In this document: in pieces, positions 37,384 through 49,357 of the stretch
How the letters are laid out: each line of letters opens with the position of its first letter
Numbering within the stretch: the first letter of the stretch is position 1
NCBI RefSeq assembly: GCF_020497125.1
Contig: NC_059081.1
Location: 21,547,105 to 21,611,104 of the forward strand
Length of the DNA: 64,000 nucleotides
Source of the DNA: Mauremys mutica
Lineage: Eukaryota; Chordata; Testudines; Geoemydidae
Direction of reading: 5' to 3'
Position numbers and translations under genes: made by a program
The notes under the pieces: model-generated
What the model was told of the DNA's origin: nothing
Seen by the model: the letters and a program-made list of their open reading frames with translations, nothing else
Databases searched by the model: none

Positions 37384-40089
37384 CCTTCCTAGTCACACTA
37401 ATCATTCATGTAAACAGATACTCATAGACCTAGACTGATTTTAAAATCAATGTTCCACTTTCTTAACTATACTTTATCTTTATTCTAATTACATTGACCA
37501 AATAATATAAAATATTTTATATAACTATATGAATTTATATCACTTTAAATTTTAAAAAAGTATAGAGCAACATAAGAGAAGAGAGAGAGAGAAAGATTAT
37601 TTCTCAGTTCTCTCCCATCATCCTGAATCTCTCCAAATCATTCGAACTCTAGTCTCAGCAGCCTGCCATCAAACTCCTCTGTTGATATTACAATTTTATA
37701 ACCAATATTGTCTGTAATTGCTCAAGGTTTGCTACAAAATAATGTGTAATTAATGCTAAGGGATTCAAAGTCATTTCAAGAGAAACAGTTCAGGCAGTAC
37801 TTTGTCTGTTTTTTATTTATTAATACCTACTCTTCATGGCTTTTAATACTATCTTAGAAGCCTGAAAATAAAATTTCCCAAAGAGTTTGGTCTTCTCCCA
37901 TTTGGCAAACATTGTGCCTAATGGAGCATGAAATTAACACAGCTTTTTTGTTTTGCACAAGCAATATCAGTGATGAGAGTCTTACCTGTTAGTGGGCTGA
38001 AGCAGAGGAAGTCCAACAGAATCAAGCATTGTTTTCTGTTAGCCTCACAAATACTGCAGGAAAAACTGCAATATTGTGGCAGTGCATGACAGCTAGAAGG
38101 CTGTAAGCTCTTTAGTGCTTGCACTGTTATTTTGTTATATGTTTAGACAGTGCTTAGCATAATGGGGTCATGTTCCCTGATTGAGGCCACTAGGTACTAC
38201 CATATAAAAATAATGATCATACAACTGTTTTGATTACAGTACATTTCTAAAGTGAGCTTGATTTATCTGTTTTCATTTTCCAGGATGAGGGAATTATAAA
38301 AAATGCAATATCCTGATTAATAATGAAAAAATAGATTTTTAATAATTTAATTTACATCAGTAACAGATGGAAGAAAATAAGATTTATAAACCGAGAGTGT
38401 CTTCTTCAAAATATCTGTTTCAAGGCATTGTGAATGTATAAAATTTAGCTAGGAGATCAGTTTCACTCCTCTTCAATCACTCAAATAAATAGGTCAATGG
38501 GATTTTTTCCCCCCTTGAATGTGCCTGATTTTTCCCCACAATGAAAATCTCTTTATAATCTGTTCTGCTCACTCAGGTAAACAGCTTTGTGAGCAATTGT
38601 TTGAAATGCGTCTGACAGCCACAGCTTGGATTCATTCTATTCCATTTGGTAAATTAGATGTTTAGTGATTTAAAAATTCTGTTAGGTACTGGATAGATCA
38701 TCATGGATCCATTTTATTTCAGTTAAAGGAACACTGTCAACTTGAAAATGACATATCTGTCTCAAAAATGTACCCCAATTATAGTCACAAAGAACTGTTA
38801 AGATTACTATACCTGAAAGATGTTAGCAAAATACTTATTTTCTCTATTGTTTCAGTTTGTTTACTTTGTGCACCCGACAATACTTCATATATAGCCAGAT
38901 TTACTGTTTCCCCGTATTGTCAAATGTCTCCCTTTTGCAGTAATTTGTGGGGTAAAGGTAGGAAAAGGCCTCTTTCTGCCTTTACCACCCACCAGCTAAA
39001 ACCAGTACTTGTTAGAAGCACTGGAATGGACAAAGGTCTAACCTCGTAACAAGGAAGAACTGTCATTGGCCAGTGAGTTCTCAGCATTGCCCAAGAGGTT
39101 CATCCTCCAGGCCACCATCCCAAAAATCATGACCTAGCTGTGTGTCTAATTGAAAAGGTTTCTGTGGATTAATTTCATATGATGTGTAAATATATGGACC
39201 AATTAGCTCACAGCACACTGTGAGCAGACTGTACACTGATCAATTCTACAGAGGCTTGGTGAGGACAAGACATCTTCCCTCTAGACCATTCTGTGCCTTC
39301 CTCCTTGTATAACAGCATATGATCCTTACAAAATGCTTCTCAGCCCACACAGCTCGTCATTTCTACTAGTGCAGGATTGCACACTCTTTCTTTGGCTTTT
39401 ATGACTCTGGGTACTTCTTGTTTTCTTTCCATCTTTCCAGCTGCTCCTTCATTATCTCAGTCTATGACATCACCATGCCACTGTATTCACCTCCCAAGTG
39501 CCACTCACACTTACGACACTTTGTGATAGAAATAACAACTTGATGCAGCATGATATTATCCCACTGACTTAAACTGATGCTATATTTGTAGAACTACCCA
39601 GTCATTTCCAAAATGAGAGAGACTCCGTATATGTCAGTTACAAATTAAATGACCCTGGTGATGGACTATTAAGGGATGAGCAAGGGCTTCTCTCTGCTGG
39701 TATAATTATAAAGGATAGATAGAAACACAGACACCTCTCAAACCCAGGCCTTCTCTTCTATATGGCTAGGTCAGGTCAGCACCTAAAATTTATCTTTAAC
39801 TTAATCACATTTATTATTTCTACTAGGTAGATATCGGTCACTTTAATAAGACTCATTATTATTAAATACTTTATATGTGCTCATTCATCATCTTATATTT
39901 TAATTAGGCTGCACTTTCAAGTTCGTAAACCCAGGAATAACAGCACTTCATCTGGAATTAATTGACATCACCTGTTCTAAGACTTGAACAGTATGAAGTT
40001 AGTTCAGTCGGTAGAAAATTTTGAAAGCTTTTGAAAAACATCCTTCTTTCATGGAGAGTATCATAGTTCTTTTTTTCACTGAACATAAC
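37384..40089. other. Unassigned DNA, with one old repeat tail
   Basis: No other gene was recognised. 38125-38215 ('acagtgcttagcataatggg' and 'ccactaggtactaccatata') matches an old, widespread amniote repeat tail whose family I cannot name. The 93-codon frame at 38768-39049 shows no motif. Confidence 0.45.
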
Positions 40090-40097
40090 TTCTAAGA

Positions 40098-40433
40098 CAG
40101 TGGTAGGCAACCTGCGGTCCACAGGCCACATGCGACCCATGAGGGTAATCTGATTGTGGGCTTCAAGACATTTTGCTGACATTGATGGTCCACAGCACAG
40201 CACCCCCCCTTCCCCTGCAGCTCCCAGTGGCCGTGATTTGCTGTTCCCAGCCACTGGGAGCTGTGGGAAGTGACGGGCCGGAGGGACGTGCTGCCCGCCA
40301 CTTCCCGCAGCTCCCATTGGCCGGGAATGGTGGGGGGGAGGAAGGCGCCCTACCTGCGGATGGTTAATGTCAGCACAATGTCTCACATCCCGCAATCAGA
40401 TTACCCTGATGGGCCTTAGATTGCCCACCACTG
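40098..40433. mobile_element. Non-autonomous hAT-like element, 336 bp
   Basis: The left end is CAGTGGTAGGCAACCTGCGG and the right end is the complement of CAGTGGTGGGCAATCTAAGG. Perfect 8-bp duplications TTCTAAGA lie at 40090-40097 and 40434-40441. The GC-rich centre holds inverted 'agctcccagtggccgtgatt' and 'cagctcccattggccgggaa' blocks. Open frames on both strands are composition effects. Confidence 0.92.
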
Positions 40434-40563
40434 TTCTAAGATCACTATGGGCCAGACACCTTAGCTCATGCTAAATAGCACCTTTCTCCTATTAAAGTCA
40501 ATGGGATTCCTGGGGAGAATGGTACTACTCAGTGTTAAGAACAGGAGTACTTGTGGCATCTTA

Positions 40564-40855
40564 GGCCTGATCTACACTGGGGGGGGTCGAACTAAGGTAC
40601 GCAACTTTAGCTACGCGAATAGCGTAGCTGAAGTCGAACTACCTTAGTTCGAGTTACTTACCCGTCCTCACGGCACGGGATCGACGTCCGTGGCTCCCCC
40701 GTCGACTCCGCCACCGCCGTTCGCGGTGGTGGAGTTCCGGAGTCAACGGGAGCGCGTTCGGAGTTTGATATATCGCGTCTAGATGAGATGCGATATATCG
40801 AACTCCGAGAATTCGATTGCTACCCGCCAATCCAGCGGTTAGTGAAGACGTACCC
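40564..40855. mobile_element. Harbinger-like MITE, 292 bp, nested in the PLE
   Basis: It begins GGCCTGATCTACACT and ends 'agtgaagacgtaccc'. The flanks TTA (40561-40563) and CTA (40856-40858) fit a TWA-type duplication with one substitution. The interior is CpG-rich with two internal palindromes, one around 'agctacgcgaatagcgtagct' and one around 'gatatatcgcgtctagatga'. No ORF of note. The terminal inverted repeats match only partly (about 9 of 15), so superfamily is inference. Confidence 0.65.
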
Positions 40856-41132
40856 CTAGAGACTAACAAATTTATTTGAGCGTAAGCTTCTGTGGGCAAC
40901 AGCCCACTTCATTGGATGCATAGAATGGAACATATAGTGAGGGGAGATATATATATATATATACAGAGAACATGAAAAGGTGGGAGTTGCCCTACCAACT
41001 CTAAGAGGCTAATTAATTAAGATGTGCTATTGTCAGCAGGAGAAAAAAAAACTTTTGTAGTGATAATCAAGATAGCCCATTTAAGACAGTTTGACAAGAA
41101 GGTGTGAGGATACTTAACATGGGTAAATAGAT

Positions 41133-41640
41133 TCAATGTGTGTAATGGCTCAGCCATTCCCAGTCTCTATTTAAGCCTACATTGATAGTATCTAGTTTGC
41201 ATATTAATTCAAGTTCTGCAGTTTCTCATTGGAGCCTGTTTTTGAAGCTTTTCTGTTGCAAAATTGCCCCCTTTAAATCTGTTACTGAGTGGCCAGAGAG
41301 GTTGAAGTATTCTCCTACTGGTTTTTGAATGTTACGATTCCTGATGTCAGATTTGTGTCCATTTATTCTTTTGCATAGAGACTGTTTGGTTTGGCCAATG
41401 TACATGGCAGAGGGGCATTGCTGGTACATGATGGCATATATCACATTGGTAGATGCGCAGGTGAATGAGCCCCTGCTGGCGTGGCTGATGTGATTAGGTC
41501 CTATGATTGTGTCACTTGAATAGGTATGTGGACAGAGTTGGCATCGGGCTTTGTTGAAAGGATAGGTTCCTGGGTTAGTGTTTTTGTTCTGTGGTGTGTG
41601 GTTGCTGGTGAGTATTTGCTTCAGGTTGGTACTTAGCAGA
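41133..41640 (-). pseudogene. PLE C-terminal ORF with GIY-YIG endonuclease domain
   Basis: The minus-strand frame is open from the truncation at about 41640. In order it encodes a Cys-pair motif (CQLCPH) and further Cys/His residues, then the GIY-YIG endonuclease: NVIYAIMY stands for the GIY strand, MYIGQTKQSLCKRINGHKSD carries YIG, the conserved Arg and His, and PVGEYFN the catalytic-type Glu. In PLEs this domain nicks target DNA for priming. A TGA at 41226-41228, after KNRLQ, interrupts the frame, but the same frame continues with ETAELELICKLD to a second stop at 41133-41135. This suggests a nonsense mutation. Reverse transcriptase is absent. A GTG at 41444 is not a true start. Confidence 0.8.
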
Positions 41641-41735
41641 CTAAGTAGAGGTATGACCCAAAAGCTTTAGGACTGATTAGCAAATGATAAATGGCTATTA
41701 ATCTATTTCAAACCTATGCAGCTGATGGTCTTGTA

Positions 41736-42028
41736 CAGTAGAACAAGTAGAACAGAGTTATGAACACCAGAGTTACGAACTGATCAGTCAACCCCCTCCC
41801 CCGCCCAAAAAGCAAATACAGTACAGTATTGTGTTAAATGTAAACTACTTTAAAAAAGGGAAAGTAGCATTTTTCGTCTGCATAGTAAAGTTTCAAATCT
41901 GTATTAAATCAATGTTCAGTTGTAAACTTTTGAAAGAACAACCCCAATGTTTTTTTCAGAGTTACAAACATTACAGAGTTACAAACAATCTCCATTCCTG
42001 AGGTATTTCTAACCCTTAGATTCTACTG
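41736..42028. mobile_element. Non-autonomous hAT-like element, 293 bp
   Basis: The left end is CAGTAGAAC and the right end 'attctactg'. Flanks are GTCTTGTA (41728-41735) and GACTTGTA (42029-42036), seven of eight matching. Inside, 'gagttatgaacaccagagtt' and 'cagagttacaaacattacag' are inverted or repeated motifs typical of a MITE. It is AT-rich, unlike the GC-rich hAT elements nearby. Confidence 0.75.
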
Positions 42029-42036
42029 GACTTGTA

Positions 42037-43715
42037 TAGTGCTAGTCTTGAGAACTCTTGCTCATTATTTTAAACTTACAGTAACCAAACCACATAGCCT
42101 CTGGTTACCAAATGTACCATGTTTATTCTTCCCTGATGACTTTTCTACTCCTTTCCCAAATTATCCATGCTGATTCCTATTTCTAATTCATAATTCTCTT
42201 ATTCTGTACTGGATTCATCTTTTCTTATCTCCTGAACTGTTGTCTTTTTACTACTTAGTGGCCTATGATATTTTCACAGTAGTTATTTTTCTTACATAAA
42301 CAATACCTTATCTCTTTCTAACATAGTGGTTTTTTTTACTCTGATACTTACCTTCTTCATTTTTTTCTTCCTTACTAGATACATTAGGTCTTATTCTCCT
42401 CTCACTTACAGCGATTTTGTACCATTGAAATGCCACTGACTTTAGTGGAGTTGCTTGTAAGTGATAATAGTGTTAGGCTCCCTGTATCCCAATCAGCATT
42501 CACCTCTTGGCAACCAGCTAGAAGTAGGAAAATACCATTATCTCCTCTTTTGTTGGATCTTTTGTATATCTGCCTCCAGCCTTTTGCTCCTATGAGCTGT
42601 GTCATGGTTTCCTCTTTCATTCTCTTTGAATTATTCATCAAATCTGAGAGGGGTTTGGGCTCTGTTTAAAATGTAAGAAGTGTCTGCCAGCAAGCACCAG
42701 TAAAATCTGCCTGGCCATTCAGGACTAACATATGAGCAGACAGGACTTCCACCCAGATTCCATCTTCACCTAAAACTAACTTTTAGATTAGACCATAGTT
42801 TTTAATTTTCAGACATGTCTGAAAATGGATTCCACAATCTTATCCCTTATCTCTTTTGTATGAAGAAATAGAGAGGGAGCAAGCAAATGCTGAGATCATT
42901 AGCAAAGAACTAAACCTTTATGTTTCATTGAGTTTTTCTAGCCCTACTCACAAGCTTCAAATCCTTAGTATTACTGGACCTAAATATTTGAGCTGGATAG
43001 ATACTGAAATATCAGGTGAAAACACAGGGTGGTGTAAATGAATACCCTTTAAAAAACCCATTATGCAGCTGAACTTCCCTGATCAGGTCTTATATTTTCA
43101 TGTTATCTCTGGGTACCAACTTGAGGCAATGGACTAGAACATACAGCCAATTCTCAGTACCTCCCATCCTGCTTGTGTGCTCATTCTGCACATTACCGAG
43201 ATTCAACCTGAATCCCTACTCCCTTGTTTTCCCTAAGCAATAAGCAGTAGCTATGCTTGTTGAGCAAAATGGAAGCATCCCTTTTGGGCAGGCAGTAGGC
43301 ACTGTGTTTCAGGTAGAAAGCACTCTTAGTACTATATATCACTCTGTACCGCAGCTGAAGGCCAGATTCAGCCAAAAGCTAGTTTATTTTACAGTTTAAC
43401 TGGTAATTGGCTGGATTTAACATGATTAATTTGCATCTGATGTCAGTGTAATTTCCAGTTCCATTTTTATTATGTTTTAGATTCAACTTTAAAATAAACT
43501 AGTGGAAGTCCAAATTCTTCCCTCTAATACCTGTGCATAGTTCCTATTGACTTTAATTGGAGTTGTGTGACAACATCCTAGGGAAGAAAAGTTGGTCCAT
43601 ACAGTTGCACTCTCTAAAAAGTCCTCCTCTTATAGATTATACTGTTGGGATCCCATAGTTATTAGGCCAAATTCTGCTTAGCTACCCAGGTCTGACTGTG
43701 TCTGAAATCAATTGA
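42037..43715. other. Unassigned DNA
   Basis: No gene was recognised. 42388-42470 and 43480-43575 resemble the diffuse 'tgactttagtggagttgc' repeats. Confidence 0.45.
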
Positions 43716-43723
43716 GTTACACT

Positions 43724-44110
43724 CAGGGGCGGCTCTACCTTTTTGGCCGCCCCAAGCAGTCAGGCGCGGGAGGCGCCCGGGAGCCCCGGGAGCAGCGGAC
43801 CTCCCACGGGCTTGACTGGTGAGGGTCCGCTAGTCGCGCGGCTCGGCTGGACCTCCCGCAGCTGCGGGCGGTTCGCTGGTCCGGCGGCTGCGGTTGAGCT
43901 GCCGCAGTCATGCCTGCGGGAGGTCCAGCCGAGCCGCGGGACGAGCGGATCCTCGCCAGTCAAGCCCGTGGGAGGTCCGCTGCTCCCGGGGCTCCGGTGG
44001 ACCTCCCGCAGGCATGACTGCGGCAGGTCCACCGGTCCAGCCTGCCGCCCCCCCAGGAAAGGGCCGCCCCACACGCATGCTTGCCGCGCTGGGGTCTGGA
44101 GCCGGCCCTG
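43724..44110. mobile_element. GC-rich palindromic hAT-like element, 387 bp
   Basis: The left end is CAGGGGCGGCTCTACC and the right end closes 'ctggagccggccctg'. Flanks are perfect GTTACACT duplications (43716-43723 and 44111-44118). An internal inverted pair (about 43780-43824 and 43951-43995) is nearly identical over some 45 bases. This explains why both strands translate to similar Pro/Gly-rich frames (149 and 129 codons). CpG density is very high for this window. These frames are not genes. Confidence 0.92.
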
Positions 44111-44118
44111 GTTACACT

Positions 44119-44474
44119 CATCTGTCATAATGAGAGCAAAAATTAGCACATTACACCAAAAATCATTCCTTTTTTTTCTTTTTGGTATTTGAAAATTTCA
44201 GAAATTTCTTTGCTGTTGATTTAAATAGGAGCATAGAGTGTTATGACGACTATTTTTAGCATAAACCCAATAATCATTTCCATCAACCCAGGAAATAACT
44301 TAAAAGGCGCCAGTTCTTCGACTGTCCAGGAAATGTGGCACATAGTCTAAATCGCCTCAAAAAAGATCAGAAAGATGGATATATGGGAGAGAAAGAGACC
44401 CAGATGAGGATATGGAATAAGGGCTTGCCCAGGACGTAGTCATGATTTAACTTACACTGTAATTTTAAAATTGT
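44119..44474. other. Unassigned DNA
   Basis: Nothing recognised. Confidence 0.5.
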
Positions 44475-44477
44475 TTA

Positions 44478-44684
44478 GGCTATGTCTACACTACAGACCT
44501 TACAGTGGCACAGCTGTAAGGTCTCCCGTGTAACTGCTCTATGCTGACGGGAGAGAGCTTTCCTGCTGGCATAATTAAACCACTCCCAATGAGTGGCAAT
44601 AGCTATCTCAGCAGGAGAGTGTTGTTTTCACATCCCTGACTGACAACAATTTTGCTGACAAAAGTGCTAGTGTAGACAAAAGCC
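44478..44684. mobile_element. Harbinger-like MITE, 207 bp
   Basis: Terminal inverted repeats are GGCTATGTCTACACTA and the complement of 'tagtgtagacaaaagcc' (one indel). Flanks are TTA (44475-44477) and TAA (44685-44687), fitting a TWA target site. Left end similarity to 40564 ('ctgatctacact') suggests related families. Confidence 0.7.
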
Positions 44685-44687
44685 TAA

Positions 44688-47600
44688 GTTTAAAAAAGTG
44701 CTAAACACTGGATACTCTAAGTTTATTTTGGGTTAGGTTAAGTTGATTAGGAAGAGGTTTAAGGTAAATTAAAATATTCCATACAAATTGAAACAAGAGT
44801 GTCTACTCAGGGATTTGCACTTGTTTAACTGACCTGGTGCAAGTCTGTTTGTACAGAAGGCTTCAGTTAAAATGGGAAAAGAGGATGAATGTAAGAATGC
44901 AAGCCATAAGTGTACAGGCAAAGAAGGTGAAAACATATTAAAATGCACACTATATGAAATAGAGGTCATTAGATCAATATTCATGTAACACATTGTTATA
45001 GTTCTTTTGAGAATACCAATAATGTAACAACAACTCAAGCAGAGCTTGAGTGATTGGTCACCAGAATGCCAGCACGGAGTTTTGTAGTACTATATTGGTG
45101 ATTTCTTATTATTTTTCTAGAACTTCTGGGCAGTAATTTTAAACTTCCAACTAGCAATAATTGTATTCATTATTTAGTTAGCCATTTTAAGGCATTCTGC
45201 ATGATGGCATTCTGAGAAAACACCTATAGAAAACCCATGTACTGTACTGAGAGAGATAAACATTTACAGCCTGATCCAAAGATCACTGGGGTCAATGAAA
45301 AGACTTCCCTTGATTTTGTTCCATTCTTCTAATTGTAAAGAAAACACTTTATATAAAGATTATATAAATTAGTGTGAACAAAGAACTACTTTCATTCCCA
45401 AGGGCACTCCCTTTGGGTCAAGGTTAAGGCACATCTACAATTAGAACTGGGCAAACTGTTCCCAGTGAATCATTTATTTAATGAGCAGAACTCTTTTTTC
45501 CATAAAGTATCTCTGATAAGCTGATTTTTACACATATATTAATTATTAATGAATCTGTATGCAAAGGTGTATAAGCCTATGAAATGTTTGCAAAATATTT
45601 TCTTTGACTATCCTTGTCTGTTTGTCACTTATTATTTATGTATAAGGTCTGATTGGTCAGCTAAGACACAATGCATTGTTTCTGCTTCCTGATTGGATGA
45701 GTAACATTTTTAATAAAATGTGAAGGGATGTCAAAATGATCATGAAACTTCTGGGGCAAACAGTTTCTCATAAGTAAAACAAGAGCTTTGCACTACACAA
45801 ATTTTCTTGTGAGCAAAACAAATCATTCATACAAATGTTAATGGAGTATGAATTCAAACAGTTGTGAATACAATCAAACCAATTCATGGTTTTTTATCAG
45901 AACAAATGTTCACAAATCATTTTTGAAGTATTCCACCAGCTGCATTTGTAAAGAACTGTCATTCTCTCTGTTGTACTGGTTCAATGAAGAAACTTAATTT
46001 TCTAGTGATAATAACTTGGGTCCTTTCAGGAATGTTACATTCAAGTTTTTAAATACACGTAAAATGTTATGGTCTGCCCGAAAGCCACAAAAACATGGAA
46101 ACTGAAAATAAAAATGGACGTTCCCAGCACTTACACTGTAGGTGTCTCTCTTGGTTTTCTGCAACATAGTTGCTTTGTAGCTGACCTTACCTGAGCTGTA
46201 GAAAAGTGTGAAGGTTTGCCATAATAAATCATAATGCCACCTTTACTATAATTACATAATTCTGGACTTTTTTGGATCAAAGTGAAATGCTGGAATTATG
46301 TATTTCATTGGGTTCAGAGGTGCTTTTGGTCATAAATAAAAATGAATTTAGTTGTCTTAATCTAATCTTTAGTTGCTCCAGGAGTTCATAGCCCTGCAAC
46401 AACACACAACTTGGCACAATAGAAAATCTACATTAGGAAACTTTTTGCTGAGATAGCAGAGGAACTGGGTCCAAGATTCATTAGAAAAATTTGCAAAACA
46501 CTTGTATGCATGATTCTTGGCTCAAGCTGATTCTCTCAGATACATCTGTACTATGTGATTTTAAATAAAATCCCTATTTAGGGCTAAATCTTGAGGCCTC
46601 AGTAAATCTCCCTATTTTTACTAACGCTCCCATTGAAGTCAATGAAACTACTACTGATTGAAATCAGCATAACAATTCAAGGCAGAATTTGAACTTTAGG
46701 GAATGGAATGCAACAGTGGAAAGGATTGTGAACAGGTCACAATCTTTATTTAGTTCATTCAGATTCTTCTGCACCATTTTACCCTTTGAATATCTCACAC
46801 AAACTGCTCTTCTAGCTCAAAGAAGATTTACCAGGTTAGTAAATTCTGCTAGGCAAGGGGGATGACATGGCCATATAGTCAGTAATCAGAGAAAAGGAAA
46901 ACATAATATGGCTACTTACCAACTAGAAGGGACAGAGATGCAGCAACAGTAGTCAGTGGCAAATAGACACTGTAGGGCTACAGGTGCTCAGTTCTGCCAA
47001 ATTGAAAGTGCCAGGTAGCAGAGAAGCAAGCTAGGTAATGTTGTTATAAGAGAAACATTGAAGCATAAGCAGTGACCGGGCAATTAGAAAGAAAGGAGGA
47101 AAGGCATCACATCTTTTGGTGGGCAAGGGTTTTGGTTGAGAGATTCTTAAACTTCCTTGTTCGGAACCTGGCATTTGAAACAGTTGTGTCTTTTAGCTGA
47201 TACATTTCTGGAGATATGTTGCCACCAATTGTTTCCTTTGATTATTGCCATATACCACAGGGATCAAGGAGGAGAGGCAGTTCCAAAAATGAAGAACCAA
47301 GCAGTGATCCTTGACTCTGCATCCGTGAAAGAGAGAGAATATGGCTGGTTGGCTGGCTGGCTAACCTTCCACAGGAGTCACATTATTGTATTTAACAAAC
47401 TAATTTCAATTATTCTGAATAATTCTATCTTATGAACCCCTTCTGTCCATACTATTTCCAACCTGATTATTGCTGATCTCAGCTTATTTTCCAATCTATG
47501 AACAGCTAGAACATTAGATTTAAATTCTAGCTCTGATTCTCAATGTTTTTGTTAAACTTCATCCTATTTCCAGCGTGACAGTTTTGTATGAATTGGATTG

Positions 47601-48432
47601 ATGCTAAGGATAGGACTAACCTTTCAGAAATTCAGATGGAGTGTCTTTGCCTAAGTATTTGTCAGATTACACAACATTTCCAAAGGCACCAAATAAAAGC
47701 AAACACTATTAATACTAATTTAAAGGGTAGCTGGGCACATTTTTGAGGGAGGGGAAGAGCAGAGGCTACAGAAATGAATTAAATTATCTGGATACCAGCT
47801 GATAAAAAATAGGCTAATGCATGATCCTTAGTCACCTCGTTCAAGTCAGAAATCAAGTGTGTGCATCTCATAGACAACAATAGGATGCTTAACATGAGCA
47901 ATTAATAGGCAGCTTTGTCTTGCTTTAATCCTTAAATGCTGTCAGATTATGTCCCTATTTCCTTCCTACAATATATTTTTATTTTGTAGAGAAACTATAA
48001 ATCAACTTTATGAAATTTTTCCAATAATGTAGGGCCTAAGTCTTGATATTTTAAAATATCTTTATTAAAAAGAAAATGTTGATTAGAAACAACAGATGTG
48101 ACATAGAAAAGAACCAATTTATTAATTAAACACAGTAGGTTGTAGTTGCTTTTTTTTTTGGCTGATTACAAGTGTGTATTGAATTATACAGGATGTCATA
48201 ATGTGATCAATAAATGGCAGAACATGCCTGTTTTTTTTTATGGTCAGCCCATTTATTTTTATTGTATTATAAGCATTTGCAACCATCACCAGAGTACATG
48301 AGTTCACCACAGATTGAGAGCAAGTGGGTGCTATGGAAGCTAGGGAAAATAGGAGGTATTGGGGGAGGCCATGGAAGGGATTGGTGGACCAAAGGTTTAA
48401 GACAAGAAGAGCCCAAGCTAGAAAGGCTGATG
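44688..48432. other. Unassigned DNA, about 3.7 kb
   Basis: No gene was recognised. 45270-45310 and 46600-46690 resemble diffuse 'cattgaagtcaatg' repeats. A GGCT tandem lies at about 47343-47362. Confidence 0.45.
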
Positions 48433-48440
48433 GTTTAGAC

Positions 48441-48667
48441 CAGGGGTCCCCAACGCGGTGCCCGCATCTAAATGACCCTGCATCCTGGCCAGCGGTCGAG
48501 CATCCACTGAAATGCTGCCAAAATTCGGCGGAATTTCGGCGGCGACGCCTCTTGATGATGCCGCTTGTCAGTGGCAAGCGGTGTCATCGAGAGGCATCGT
48601 TGCCGAAATGCCACCGAAATTCGGTGGCATTTTGGCGGATGCTCGACCAAAAGGTTGGGGACCACTG
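48441..48667. mobile_element. Non-autonomous hAT-like element, 227 bp
   Basis: The left end is CAGGGGTCCCCAAC and the right end is the complement of CAGTGGTCCCCAAC. Perfect GTTTAGAC duplications lie at 48433-48440 and 48668-48675. Internal blocks are inverted about the centre ('ctgccaaaattcggcggaat' against 'atgccaccgaaattcggtgg', and 'cgcctcttgatgatgccgct' against 'gcggtgtcatcgagaggc'), so the whole element can fold back. Open frames on both strands that cross it are artefacts. Confidence 0.93.
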
Positions 48668-48675
48668 GTTTAGAC

Positions 48676-49357
48676 TGAGGGACTGGTGAATAGCTAGAAC
48701 AGGTTATCTGGGGAAAGTCTTGATACCAATGAGTCCACAAGAAGACAAGCAAAGCTTTTCAGCTTAAAAGACCTCAGTTATTGGGAAGAGAGACAAGTGA
48801 CAGAGCCAAGGATGACTGTAGCTCACATGCACTGAATCAAATCGATTTATCTGGGGAGAAGGCATCTCTGAAACTACTCGAGTGTTCAGCGAGTACTTCA
48901 ACAAGGTTTGGCCCCACATCTAGTCCGTATAAGTTGCTGCTGCCAAAATCATCTCTCTCATCTGCATAACTGTGTTAACGTGGAATGTGTTAACATATGG
49001 GTTTGTGTTATATCTTCACTTGTCTGTCAAGTTCATCATTTAGGCTGCAATCACTTATGCATGTGCTCAACTTCACTCACCTGAGAAGTCCTATTGAAAT
49101 AATGGAACTTTCCATGTGCATACAATTAAGCATATATGTAAGTTTCTGTAGGACTGGCCCTTTAGAGGTAAGCTTTTCAGAGTAGATACCTACCTTTAAT
49201 GTCTCTTCGGTGCAGTGCACAGTACATATGTGGGCACTATAAAACAACAATAATAGAAGATGGAATCTGAGCCCAGATGCTGCTTACTTATGTAACGTAC
49301 TATGTTACTTATGTAACAGGGTCATTGTGCTTTATGTCCCCCTCTATCCTATCAACA
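48676..49357. other. Unassigned DNA
   Basis: No gene was recognised. 49035-49160 resembles diffuse 'gcatgtgctcaacttcactc' repeats. Confidence 0.45.

Larger units (their letters stand above)
40540..41640 (-). mobile_element. Penelope-like element, 5'-truncated, split by a MITE
   Basis: On the minus strand it runs from an abrupt 5' truncation near 41640 through a coding part (stop at 41133-41135) and an about 300-base 3' UTR with a (TA)n tract (40947-40963) to the 3' end at about 40540. Bases 40564-40855 are a separate element inserted in the 3' end: joining 'acttgtggcatctta' to 'gagactaacaaatttatttg' restores the order seen at 5051-5162. PLEs are retroelements distinct from LINEs and LTR elements. 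Confidence 0.85.

Noticed and set aside
43743..44192. 149-codon Pro/Gly-rich ORF
   Set aside because: It falls within a hAT element with palindromic GC-rich interior, and the opposite strand reads almost the same peptide.
47157..47435. 92-codon plus-strand frame considered as an exon
   Set aside because: No acceptor/donor pair fits the frame, and part of it is a GGCT tandem.
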